A DNA stretch of 10,421 bases from Patescibacteria group bacterium AH-259-L07. GTDB lineage: Bacteria > Patescibacteriota > Patescibacteriia > UBA2591 > UBA6264. Each line of letters opens with the position of its first letter. Within the stretch, counting starts at the first letter, position 1. Shown here piece by piece: positions 1 to 5,119 of this stretch. The notes under the pieces were generated by a model. That model saw nothing but the letters and a program-made list of their open reading frames with translations. It did not search any database and had not been told where the DNA came from. Location of the stretch: NCBI GenBank assembly GCA_027718005.1, contig JALLOP010000047.1:1-10421 (forward strand). Reading direction: 5' to 3'. The position numbers were made by a program, and so were the translations under genes.

Positions 1-13
1 GAGTTATACGAAA
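1..13 (+). other. Right end of a putative attC-like recombination site (truncated by window edge)
   Basis: GTTATAC at 3-9 resembles the integron attC right-end consensus GTTRRRY and matches the GTTATAT that ends the fuller palindrome at 686-692. The bases after both cores also resemble each other (CGAAATAATTTCTC against TGCAATATTACTC). The left half would lie outside the window, so this rests on similarity to the downstream site only. Confidence 0.35.
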
Positions 14-28
14 TAATTTCTCATGCCC
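14..28 (+). repeat. Left arm of a 15-bp perfect inverted repeat flanking the YjbQ-like gene
   Basis: TAATTTCTCATGCCC at 14-28 is the exact reverse complement of GGGCATGAGAAATTA at 503-517. The two arms enclose the 72-500 gene almost exactly. If the unit is a circularising cassette, the arms would come to lie on either side of the joined recombination site. Confidence 0.85.
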
Positions 29-71
29 TTAGAAGCAAAATTTATATATGCTCATATAATTTATTAATAAT

Positions 72-500
72 ATGAATGTCATTGATAAAGAATTAAATTT
101 AGAATTAAAAGATGAATTTACTTCTGTAAAATCTCTTTTTGAATCTCTTATTAAAGAAAATAAATTAAATAATGCTAATATTATATGTTGGGTTCCTCAT
201 GAAGTTTCATCTTTAATTCAAATAGGTTGGGAAGATGGCCTTTTAGATGATTTAAAAGATTTCCTAAATGATAAAGCTCCAAAGGGAAAATGGATGAAAC
301 ATGATGAGCCAGATACTCCTTTTAGACATAATTTTTATGAACATATCAGAAGTAAATTAGTTGGAAATATATCAATGACATTAATTGTTAAAGATAGAGA
401 GTTATACATTGGAAAATACCAGGATTTATATTTTTATAGTCCTGTGTATGAGTATATTCCAAATCAAAAAATATTTTGTAGAATTCTAAAATTCGATTAA
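72..500 (+). CDS. Divergent YjbQ/UPF0047 family protein
   Basis: The 142-residue product matches the UPF0047/YjbQ fold (linked in some members to a weak thiamine-phosphate synthase activity) along its whole length: a PHEVSSL stretch at 42-48 where the family has PHTTA or QHTSA, an acidic D59-D60-L-K-D63 helix, H77 and H86 with H91-I-R-S-K-L-V-G at 91-98 matching the family HIKASLLG, and L111-Y-I-G-K-Y-Q117 matching LALGTWQ. The family is about 130-140 residues, so this is full length. Several usual residues differ: the Thr/Ser after the first His, the Asn of the NENAD motif, and Thr-Trp before the Gln. Catalytic ability is therefore uncertain. There is no Shine-Dalgarno sequence before the ATG and no obvious promoter. 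It sits alone between two attC-like palindromes and inside a 15-bp inverted repeat, as a cassette gene would. The family assignment is fairly secure; the function is not. Confidence 0.75.
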   Translation: MNVIDKELNLELKDEFTSVKSLFESLIKENKLNNANIICWVPHEVSSLIQIGWEDGLLDDLKDFLNDKAPKGKWMKHDEPDTPFRHNFYEHIRSKLVGNISMTLIVKDRELYIGKYQDLYFYSPVYEYIPNQKIFCRILKFD

Positions 501-502
501 AC

Positions 503-517
503 GGGCATGAGAAATTA
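503..517 (+). repeat. Right arm of the 15-bp inverted repeat flanking the YjbQ-like gene
   Basis: This is the reverse complement of 14-28 and begins three bases after the stop codon. It is followed by a GC-richer stretch (518-578) with a GACCC/GGGTC pairing (536-540 with 572-576) and two copies of CGTTTCACTC (525-534 and 562-571). Confidence 0.85.
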
Positions 518-578
518 CTTGCTTCGTTTCACTCCGACCCCGCTGCGCTCTCGCTACACTGCGTTTCACTCGGGTCTG

Positions 579-690
579 ATAACACTGTGTATCTGGTTCA
601 GCCCTCAGCTCGGGCTTTACCCAAATTTCGCACACAATTATTGATAAAATTCAAGGAGTGTGCGAAACTTCAAATACACAGATACGTTAT
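579..690 (+). other. Integron attC-like imperfect palindrome
   Basis: This 112-base palindrome has the attC layout. ATAAC at 579-583 pairs with GTTAT at 686-690 (end boxes). GTATCTG at 589-595 pairs with CAGATAC at 679-685 (inner boxes), with five extra bases on the left strand only. An inner perfect stem pairs TTTCGCACAC at 626-635 with GTGTGCGAAA at 658-667, and AGCCC/GGGCT at 600-616 makes a side hairpin. Its size is within the usual attC range. The cut would be expected between G686 and T687, 60 bases before the next gene. The left core does not fit RYYYAAC exactly and no integrase is visible, so the call is structural. Confidence 0.5.
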
Positions 691-746
691 ATGCAATATT
701 ACTCGGCCAGCATTAAATCTATAATCTCATCAGATACTTCCAAAAT

Positions 747-1289
747 ATGGATTCTGTCGAAATCATTAAAAAATATTATAAGGAGAATTCTAAATCATAT
801 TATTTTCTTACTGAGCATAGTAAAGCAGTAACAGAAAAAGCCCTAAAGATTGCTCATAATGTAGGACATCTTAATCCAGATTTAGAATTTATTGAACAAG
901 CAGCAATGTTACACGATATTGGCATCTTTCTTACCAATGCACCTGAGATTGGTTGTTTTGGCGAGAGGCCATATATTTGTCATGGTTATTTAGGGAGGAA
1001 AATTTTAGAAAAGGAAGCATTACCAAAGCATGCGCTTGTTTGTGAAAGACATACTGGCGTTGGTTTATCAATTCAAGATATTGAAAAAGAGAAATTACCA
1101 ATTCCCAAAAGAGATATGCGACCAATCTCTCTTGAAGAAGAGATAATCTGTTTTGCAGATACGTTTTTTTCTAAAAATGAAGAATTTTTAACAAAAGAAA
1201 AAAGCATTGAAGAGATTAGAAAAGGTTTAATGAAATTTGTGGGAAATAAAGTAAAAGTATTTGATGCGTGGGTTAAAAAATTTGGATAG
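747..1289 (+). CDS. HD-domain (HDIG) phosphohydrolase
   Basis: This is a 180-residue soluble protein of the HD superfamily, metal-dependent phosphohydrolases acting on nucleotides or other phosphoesters. The metal-binding set is visible in order: H24 in TEHSKAV, H56-D57-I-G, H79 in ICHGYLGR, H102 in CERHTG and D138 in CFADTFFSK. These are the positions expected in the compact single-domain HD family with the CHGYLG and ERHTG blocks, and the length is typical. The substrate cannot be told from sequence. The start is the first ATG after the upstream palindrome; there is no Shine-Dalgarno sequence (CCAAAAT precedes the ATG), as in the gene before it and unlike most later genes. Standing alone between two attC-like sites, it reads as a second cassette gene. 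Confidence 0.85.
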   Translation: MDSVEIIKKYYKENSKSYYFLTEHSKAVTEKALKIAHNVGHLNPDLEFIEQAAMLHDIGIFLTNAPEIGCFGERPYICHGYLGRKILEKEALPKHALVCERHTGVGLSIQDIEKEKLPIPKRDMRPISLEEEIICFADTFFSKNEEFLTKEKSIEEIRKGLMKFVGNKVKVFDAWVKKFG

Positions 1290-1427
1290 TAACGTTGGCG
1301 CGCGGAGATTTTCAGCCGCCGCTCTCAAAATCAGTTCGAATTTTTTTGTATAGAAACAGCCACATTAATAAATTATCAGATTCGACTTTTAGGCATCATG
1401 ATTCTCGCCTATATAGCCACGTTAATC
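1289..1427 (+). other. Second attC-like palindrome after the HD gene
   Basis: AACGTTGGC at 1291-1299 pairs with GCCACGTT at 1416-1423 leaving one bulged T, which recalls the extrahelical base of attC boxes. The right end reads GTTAATC at 1421-1427, one position off GTTRRRY. Between them lie a GATTTT/AAAATC pairing (1307-1330), an AGGC/GCCT hairpin (1391-1410), and a near copy of the right end, AGCCACATTAAT at about 1360. It begins at the last base of the HD stop codon. It is weaker than the 579-690 site and could be coincidental. Confidence 0.35.
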
Positions 1428-1455
1428 TATAGTCGTATCAAATTGATGATGCTCT

Positions 1456-2472
1456 ATGAAGACAACCTGGATTATTATATTTCTAATTTTAATCTTAGTC
1501 GCTGGAGTAGTTTGGTATTTTTTAGGGATGCCTGGATGGCCAAAGCCAGAGACAGGGGCAATAGAGGTTACTCATTTCCCCAAATCTGTTAAAACCGGAA
1601 GACTTTTTGATATTACCTGGCAGGTCAATAGTCCTCAGCCTCTCACTATACCTCATACCGCAATTCATTATGGCCCAGAATCTAAGCCTGATATTAGTTA
1701 TCCGAATTTTACACAGGAATTTAATTCTGGTAGTTTTGATATACCAAATGTATTTGTTGCATTAGTAACTGCTTTAGAAAATCCAGGGAAATTATACTTT
1801 CGAGCTCATGCGGTCATAGAAGGAGAAAACGTTTGGACAAAAGAACGGGTAATAGATATCCAATCCGCCCTTGTTGAGCTGATTCCTCCATCCCTGCCAG
1901 AGGCGGGTTCGCCTTTAGCGGAAACATCTCCACCAGCTGCCCCGCAACCTCCTATTAAGGAAGAGACATCTCCACCAGCAGAGAGGCCGGTCGAGGAAAA
2001 GGTATTTCCTCCGCCTTCAGAATCCCAGCTCCCTGCTGAAGAAGAGGAGGCCCTTTCGTCCTCGATCGAACCCGAAGCAGAGGCGCCTCCAGAACCAGAA
2101 GAACCAACTCCGCCAGCACCAGAAGTTCAAGTCCAAGAGCCATCGCAACTGCCTCCGCCTCCAACTCCAGAACCCACTCCACCTTCGTCACAACCATCAA
2201 TCCAGGAATTTAATTTAGAGCAGAGCGTGTACCCGGGATATTTTTCTCCTGATCCCCTGATTGTGAAAAAAGGTAGGCCTGTACGAATTTTAGCAACAAC
2301 AAAACAAAGGGAACATATCAACCGCATAAGCATACAACCATGGATTTCAAGATCGGAGACCCTCTTGCCAGGCAAGATAACGGTCATTGAATTTACGCCC
2401 GATCAGGCCGGCGAGTTTGAGATTCGGAACATCGGCCATGGTTTTATAGGGATATTAAAAGTTATTGAATAA
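1456..2472 (+). CDS. Membrane-anchored protein with Pro/Glu-rich linker and degenerate cupredoxin-like domain
   Basis: The 338-residue product has an N-terminal hydrophobic anchor (residues 4-24), a predicted beta-rich extracytoplasmic domain (about 35-137, with YFRAHAVIEG near 114-123), a Pro/Glu/Ser-rich linker (about 143-248), and a C-terminal cupredoxin-like domain (250-338). The last part follows the family line F-S-P-D-P-L-I-V-K-K-G...P-V-R-I...L-P-G-K...E-F-T-P-D-Q-A-G-E-F...G-H-G. H287 and H328 are present, but the position of the copper Cys is R324 and that of the Met ligand is I331, so copper binding is probably lost. The linker suggests a spacer across a cell wall. No Shine-Dalgarno sequence precedes the ATG. 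The next gene begins one base after this stop codon, so the two are likely co-transcribed and may act together at the cell surface. The role is unknown. Confidence 0.75.
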   Translation: MKTTWIIIFLILILVAGVVWYFLGMPGWPKPETGAIEVTHFPKSVKTGRLFDITWQVNSPQPLTIPHTAIHYGPESKPDISYPNFTQEFNSGSFDIPNVFVALVTALENPGKLYFRAHAVIEGENVWTKERVIDIQSALVELIPPSLPEAGSPLAETSPPAAPQPPIKEETSPPAERPVEEKVFPPPSESQLPAEEEEALSSSIEPEAEAPPEPEEPTPPAPEVQVQEPSQLPPPPTPEPTPPSSQPSIQEFNLEQSVYPGYFSPDPLIVKKGRPVRILATTKQREHINRISIQPWISRSETLLPGKITVIEFTPDQAGEFEIRNIGHGFIGILKVIE

Positions 2473-2473
2473 T

Positions 2474-3568
2474 ATGAAAAGCTTTATGTATCAATCTAAA
2501 AAAATTCGTTTTCATATACCTGCAGCAAAAATCGTTATTGCAGTTGGGGTTGGTGTAATGGTTGTAGCGGCCTATATTCTCTTTCAGTCGAAATACGTTC
2601 CGCCGGCCAAGGAACTTCTGGCATGGAGCGAACCACGTCAGATTACGAAGGGGATTGAGGTTGGTTCAGTTCACTTTCTTTCGGACGGCAAACTTCTCTT
2701 TACAGGCAATGATAGTATTTATGTAATAAACACAGAGGGGACTGATATGCGCACCCTTTTTTATTTTGAGCAAAGTGAAAGACAAGGTTCTGGTCAAAGG
2801 TCGGGTTTTTATGATGAGCAAGGTGAGGAACAAGGTTCTGCGAAGCCAGGTTCTTATAATTTGGATAAAATACTAAACAAATCAAATTTCAAGGTTCTGG
2901 CGAAGCCAGGTTCTTATTTTGAGGGCCTTCGCCGCGCTAATATGAGCCCTGATATGAAAAAAATAGTTTTCGATAATGATTTGGATATTTTTATTGTGAA
3001 TTCTGATGGAAGCGAGTTCAAACCCATTGCAAATGACAAAGATATTTTTGAATTCGCGATTTCCTTTACTCCTGATGGAAAAGCAATCACCTTTGTGACT
3101 ATTGATGATGTCAATTTCACCTACGGGATTTGGATTATGGATAGCGAGGGAAACAACAAAAGAAACCTTCGTTTGAGTAATGATGTTATCTTTCGGCATC
3201 CGCGCCAAAGTCCTGATGGTACCCAGATATCATATTTTTCAGTTGGCAAAGGGGAAAAACCGACTATCTTCGTTATGGATAAGGATGGGATGAAGAGTAT
3301 TGCTCTCACCAATCCAGATGTAGATGAGGCCTCTCGGCAAGCGAGCTGGAGTCCTGATGGCAAGCAGTTCGTTTATTCATCAAAGAAATCGGGGAATTTT
3401 GATATCTGGATAATGGATGTCGATGGCAGAAACAAAATGCAGATGACCAGTATTCCTGGGGATGAAGCAAAGCCTGTATGGAGCCCGGATAGCAAAAGTA
3501 TTAGCTTTGTTTGTTCGGACTGTTTTGGTACTATCGGTAGTGATCTCTATATTATCTCAAGGAAGTAA
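2474..3568 (+). CDS. Membrane-anchored TolB-like beta-propeller protein
   Basis: The 364-residue product has an N-terminal transmembrane segment (about residues 18-37) and then PD40/TolB-type propeller blades. The repeating signature is [WFM]-S/T-P-D-G-K followed by a strand pair and [IV]-M-D-x-D/E-G: near 68-91, 157-181, 198-228, 245-272, 292-320 and 336-364. Such propellers bind protein or peptide partners in the periplasm or at the outer face. The ATG at 2474 is chosen, one base after the preceding stop; a TTG at 2465 would overlap that gene. Coupling to the upstream gene is likely since there is no separate promoter or ribosome binding site. Between blades one and two, residues about 98-150 are low-complexity and repetitive (EQSERQGS, EQGEEQGS, two AKPGSY units) and are encoded by palindromic repeats inserted in frame. 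This loop is foreign to the propeller. The partner is unknown. Confidence 0.85.
   Translation: MKSFMYQSKKIRFHIPAAKIVIAVGVGVMVVAAYILFQSKYVPPAKELLAWSEPRQITKGIEVGSVHFLSDGKLLFTGNDSIYVINTEGTDMRTLFYFEQSERQGSGQRSGFYDEQGEEQGSAKPGSYNLDKILNKSNFKVLAKPGSYFEGLRRANMSPDMKKIVFDNDLDIFIVNSDGSEFKPIANDKDIFEFAISFTPDGKAITFVTIDDVNFTYGIWIMDSEGNNKRNLRLSNDVIFRHPRQSPDGTQISYFSVGKGEKPTIFVMDKDGMKSIALTNPDVDEASRQASWSPDGKQFVYSSKKSGNFDIWIMDVDGRNKMQMTSIPGDEAKPVWSPDSKSISFVCSDCFGTIGSDLYIISRK
2768..2917 (+). repeat. In-frame palindromic repeat block inside the beta-propeller gene
   Basis: A 48-bp (16-codon) imperfect tandem duplication starts at 2768 and 2816 (GAGCAAAGTGAAAGACAAGG against GAGCAAGGTGAGGAACAAGG). CAAGGTTCTG hairpin units follow at 2831-2857 and 2890-2917, each with CTG(G)CGAAGCCAG as stem and GGTTCTTAT after it. 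Between them AATTTGGAT (2859-2867) can pair with ATCAAATT (2881-2888) with one bulge. The frame stays open across all copies although the copies differ by one base in length. A related unit lies at 5120-5199. Confidence 0.8.
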
Positions 3569-3569
3569 A

Positions 3570-3710
3570 GGCGGGCGTCCGGTGGACCGTTAGAGGATGA
3601 AAGACGATTTAATTTACGTAAATCTTTTTGTAATAATAGGCTTTGTTAATCTAAACAAATCTTCGATCCTCTAACGGGGTGGATGCTAGGCGAATCCCAC
3701 CCTCTCCGCC
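3570..3710 (+). ncRNA. Large hairpin or possible structured RNA / MITE-like palindrome
   Basis: A perfect 12-bp stem pairs CCGTTAGAGGAT at 3587-3598 with ATCCTCTAACGG at 3666-3677. The enclosed bases hold GATTTA/TAAATC and TTTGTT/AACAAA hairpins. Outside it, GGCGG at 3570-3574 can pair with CCGCC at 3706-3710, and GGGTGG can pair with CCACCC near the 3' side. It starts just after the propeller stop codon and has no U-run, so it is not a plain terminator. It fits no RNA family I can name (not tRNA, tmRNA, SRP RNA or RNase P). A miniature mobile element is the main alternative. Confidence 0.4.
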
Positions 3711-3711
3711 A
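3691..3711 (+). tRNA. tRNA-Ser 3'-end-like fragment (remnant, possible attachment site)
   Basis: The 21 bases from CGAATCCCAC through CCTCTCCGCCA read like the T-loop end, T-stem and acceptor 3' strand plus CCA of a bacterial tRNA-Ser with a GGAGAGG acceptor. The matching 5' parts (GGAGAGG acceptor, T-stem GTGGG, D and anticodon arms) are missing, so this is not a working tRNA. Integrating elements often leave such tRNA ends at their borders; that reading is an inference. Confidence 0.35.
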
Positions 3712-3726
3712 CCACATTTTGTTATC

Positions 3727-3826
3727 GAGCAACCCAAGTAGTAGTTGCGCGCGTAGAGCAACCCAAGCATCTCGCAGGTCTTTCTAATTGCCAAAATTTA
3801 AAAGGGTTACTGTTTATGAGCAACCC
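3727..3826 (+). repeat. Three GAGCAACCC repeats upstream of and within the terminator
   Basis: GAGCAACCCAAG occurs at 3727-3738 and 3756-3767 (29-base period). GAGCAACCC recurs at 3818-3826, where it forms the descending arm of the terminator hairpin. Three copies are too few and too short for a CRISPR array. The copies may be remnants of duplicated terminator arms. Confidence 0.5.
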
Positions 3827-3834
3827 TTTTATTT
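3800..3834. terminator. Bidirectional hairpin terminator between the propeller gene and the 3848-4489 gene
   Basis: AAAAGGGTT at 3800-3808 pairs perfectly with AACCCTTTT at 3822-3830, with a 13-base loop. T-rich tails occur on both strands, as expected between convergent genes. A second small hairpin (GGTTCT 3839-3844 with AGAACC 3850-3855) overlaps the stop codon of the minus-strand gene. Confidence 0.8.
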
Positions 3835-3847
3835 GTTTGGTTCTTTT

Positions 3848-4489
3848 TTAGAACCGGCTTGCGGACAATCGTTTTCTATCCAAGCATAAATTTTTGCGCG
3901 TATTCTTATTGCCGCGGAACAAGATAACAATGAGTTTGTCCACTAGGTCATTGATTTCGGGGCTATTTCTGGCTTCATCAACCATTTTTAAAAAGTCAAT
4001 GGTTTTCCGTTGATATGGTTCGAAATCGTAATAAGGCCTATCATCAGCACAGAGATCGTCCTTGCTGTATTTTATAAAGTGCGTAAGGATATCTACCACG
4101 AGCCCATCTGTTGCTTCTTCTCGCATGTATCTGGTCTTTAGAGTCTTGGTAATGAGCACTTGGCGGGCTTTGTGTATGATCTGCCCTTCATTGTCATATT
4201 GGATGGTATGATTTGCATAGTGCAGGAGAAATCGCACACATGTTTCGCGGCTATCTTCACCAATATTTTGTGGCGCAGTATCAGCCCACCATAGTCGATC
4301 TGCAACAGTATGAAGCAGACCTTTTGCCTCATCAGTGGTAATGTTCGGATCATTCCAGCGCTTGAGGAAATCATCCCATTCGCTACCCATGTCATAGATA
4401 AACGAGCTTGGTTCTCGGTAGTCCTCATCTTGCATTACTACTACTGGCACTTTGCTGCCATTGGAGAAAGCGTCACTTTTGGCTACCAT
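3848..4489 (-). CDS. Hypothetical protein, 213 residues
   Basis: I do not recognise this protein. It appears soluble, with no signal peptide or membrane segment. It is acidic in the first half (for example DEDYREP near residue 21 and SEWDDFLKRWNDP near 36-48) and predicted mostly helical (LLHTVADRLWW, VVDILTHFIKY, INDLVDKLIVILF). It ends in a basic tail rich in Lys, Arg and Asn (about 194-213). The ATG is well supported by AAGGAGG six bases upstream and by a good promoter on the same strand at 4558-4585. It is divergent from the 79-residue gene and convergent with the propeller gene, so it is a single-gene unit. The basic tail could contact nucleic acid, but there is no motif to back this. 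Confidence 0.75.
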   Translation of the reverse strand: MVAKSDAFSNGSKVPVVVMQDEDYREPSSFIYDMGSEWDDFLKRWNDPNITTDEAKGLLHTVADRLWWADTAPQNIGEDSRETCVRFLLHYANHTIQYDNEGQIIHKARQVLITKTLKTRYMREEATDGLVVDILTHFIKYSKDDLCADDRPYYDFEPYQRKTIDFLKMVDEARNSPEINDLVDKLIVILFRGNKNTRKNLCLDRKRLSASRF

Positions 4490-4527
4490 TTGGTACCTCC
4501 TTATTTCGCCAGGAAAGGCGGTTTAGC

Positions 4528-4550
4528 GCGCAGGACACTGTATCCTGTGC
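4528..4550 (-). promoter_or_regulatory. Leader hairpin or operator of the minus-strand hypothetical gene
   Basis: An 8-bp stem (GCGCAGGA at 4528-4535 with TCCTGTGC at 4543-4550, one G-U pair) with a 7-base loop lies just downstream of the -10 box and upstream of the ribosome binding site of the 3848-4489 gene. It could be a 5' mRNA hairpin or a repressor site. A second small hairpin (CGCC/GGCG, 4507-4520) follows. Confidence 0.45.
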
Positions 4551-4557
4551 AATTATA

Positions 4558-4585
4558 AGTATACGCCTTGGCTTCAAATTGTCAA
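4558..4585 (-). promoter_or_regulatory. Sigma-70-type promoter of the 3848-4489 gene
   Basis: Read on the minus strand: TTGACA (4580-4585), 16-base spacer, TATACT (4558-4563). It lies about 70 bases upstream of the ATG. A perfect DnaA box sits just upstream of the -35. Confidence 0.75.
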
Positions 4586-4594
4586 TGGCCTTGG

Positions 4595-4603
4595 TGTGGA
4601 TAA
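4595..4603 (-). promoter_or_regulatory. Perfect DnaA box (TTATCCACA) in the divergent promoter region
   Basis: TGTGGATAA on the plus strand is TTATCCACA on the minus strand. It lies nine bases upstream of one -35 box and 47 bases upstream of the opposite one, so bound DnaA could affect both genes. Confidence 0.55.
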
Positions 4604-4650
4604 GTCAAGATGCCGTTCCGTTTTGCTTACCATACCCCGGGTACAACTTC

Positions 4651-4679
4651 TTGACATTTTGGGTTCATTATGATATACT
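4651..4679 (+). promoter_or_regulatory. Sigma-70-type promoter of the 79-residue protein gene
   Basis: TTGACA (4651-4656), 17-base spacer, TATACT (4674-4679): close to consensus. Transcription would start near 4686, just before the leader hairpin. Confidence 0.85.
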
Positions 4680-4688
4680 CTCTATAGA

Positions 4689-4713
4689 TTTTAGAATCAT
4701 GGTGATTCTAAAA
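4689..4713 (+). promoter_or_regulatory. 5' leader hairpin with CATGGTG tip
   Basis: TTTTAGAATCA (4689-4699) and TGATTCTAAAA (4703-4713) form a perfect 11-bp stem with a TGG loop. It starts about three bases into the transcript and is followed by A residues, so it is not a terminator. A hairpin with the same tip lies at the same place in the leader at 9320-9334. It could be an mRNA 5' stabiliser or a protein or operator site. Confidence 0.7.
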
Positions 4714-4749
4714 AAAGTATGTATAGAATTTAAAAAGGAGGGAATAGCG

Positions 4750-4989
4750 ATGTCTAACGTGGAAGAAGAGAAAGTTTTTACTATCCCGGCTGATGTTATG
4801 AAGGAAATCCGAGAATGGACAATGGAACATAGCAAAGATTGTCCCATTCCAGGTGAATGGCACTCGGGCTTCACGCCTACCAGTAAATACTGTTATGAGA
4901 TTCGTGAATCAGGGATTGCAGATTGTGTAACCATAAAGTGTGATTGTGGCGAAAGTCATGCAGCAATAGGAGATGTGTCGTCTTTATAA
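4750..4989 (+). CDS. Small Cys-containing hypothetical protein, 79 residues
   Basis: The start is the ATG at 4750, set by AAGGAGGG about seven bases upstream and by the promoter at 4651-4679; the frame stays open much further upstream, but that part spans the promoter. The protein has five cysteines (C31, C48, C59, C64, C66), including K-C-D-C-G-E-S-H at 63-70. This could be half of a metal site or a redox pair, yet no known zinc-finger spacing is complete. There is no membrane segment. The strong promoter, leader hairpin, ribosome binding site and own terminator suggest a highly expressed single-gene unit. I do not recognise the family. Confidence 0.8.
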   Translation: MSNVEEEKVFTIPADVMKEIREWTMEHSKDCPIPGEWHSGFTPTSKYCYEIRESGIADCVTIKCDCGESHAAIGDVSSL

Positions 4990-5019
4990 AAGGCAATAAG
5001 GTCTGACTCATACTGAATT

Positions 5020-5048
5020 AAGTGTGGATGTTGACACTCCACACTTTT
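5020..5048 (+). terminator. Terminator of the 79-residue protein gene
   Basis: AAGTGTGGA (5020-5028) pairs perfectly with TCCACACTT (5038-5046) around a 9-base loop, followed by a short T-run. It lies 31 bases after the stop codon. Confidence 0.7.
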
Positions 5049-5050
5049 GT

Positions 5051-5084
5051 GTTGGCACAATAAACAGGTTGGCACAATAAACAG
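5051..5084 (+). repeat. Perfect 17-bp tandem direct repeat
   Basis: GTTGGCACAATAAACAG occurs twice head to tail (5051-5067, 5068-5084), ending where the promoter palindrome of the deaminase gene begins. It may be a doubled regulator-binding site or simple duplication. Confidence 0.85.
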
Positions 5085-5113
5085 ATTGACAATATAAGTC
5101 AATCTGTTATTAT
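5080..5113 (+). promoter_or_regulatory. Promoter with overlapping palindromic operator for the deaminase-like gene
   Basis: TTGACA (5086-5091) and TATTAT (5108-5113) are spaced by 16 bases. The perfect 11-bp dyad AACAGATTGAC (5080-5090) / GTCAATCTGTT (5098-5108) covers the -35 box and the spacer, which is where a repressor would act. A terminator is less likely because only a short T-rich stretch follows and the dyad is A/T-rich. Confidence 0.65.
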
Positions 5114-5119
5114 TTTAGT

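Noticed and set aside
1398..1592. Plus-strand open frame of 64 codons before the cupredoxin-like gene
   Set aside because: It overlaps the start of the 1456-2472 gene in another frame and has no ribosome binding site or family resemblance.
3570..3711. An intact tRNA-Ser or a tRNA with an intron
   Set aside because: Only the 3' end fits. There is no GGAGAGG 5' acceptor strand, D arm or anticodon arm, and upstream is coding sequence.
3727..3826. CRISPR array from repeated GAGCAACCCAAG
   Set aside because: Only two full 12-base copies and one partial copy, with a 17-base gap, and no cas genes. The third copy is a terminator arm.
4595..4603. Replication origin near the DnaA boxes
   Set aside because: The three boxes are 2-3 kb apart, with no cluster, AT-rich unwinding stretch or dnaA/dnaN nearby.
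4408..4749. N-terminal extension of the 79-residue protein
   Set aside because: This stretch contains both divergent promoters, a DnaA box and the leader hairpin; the strong ribosome binding site sets the start at 4750.
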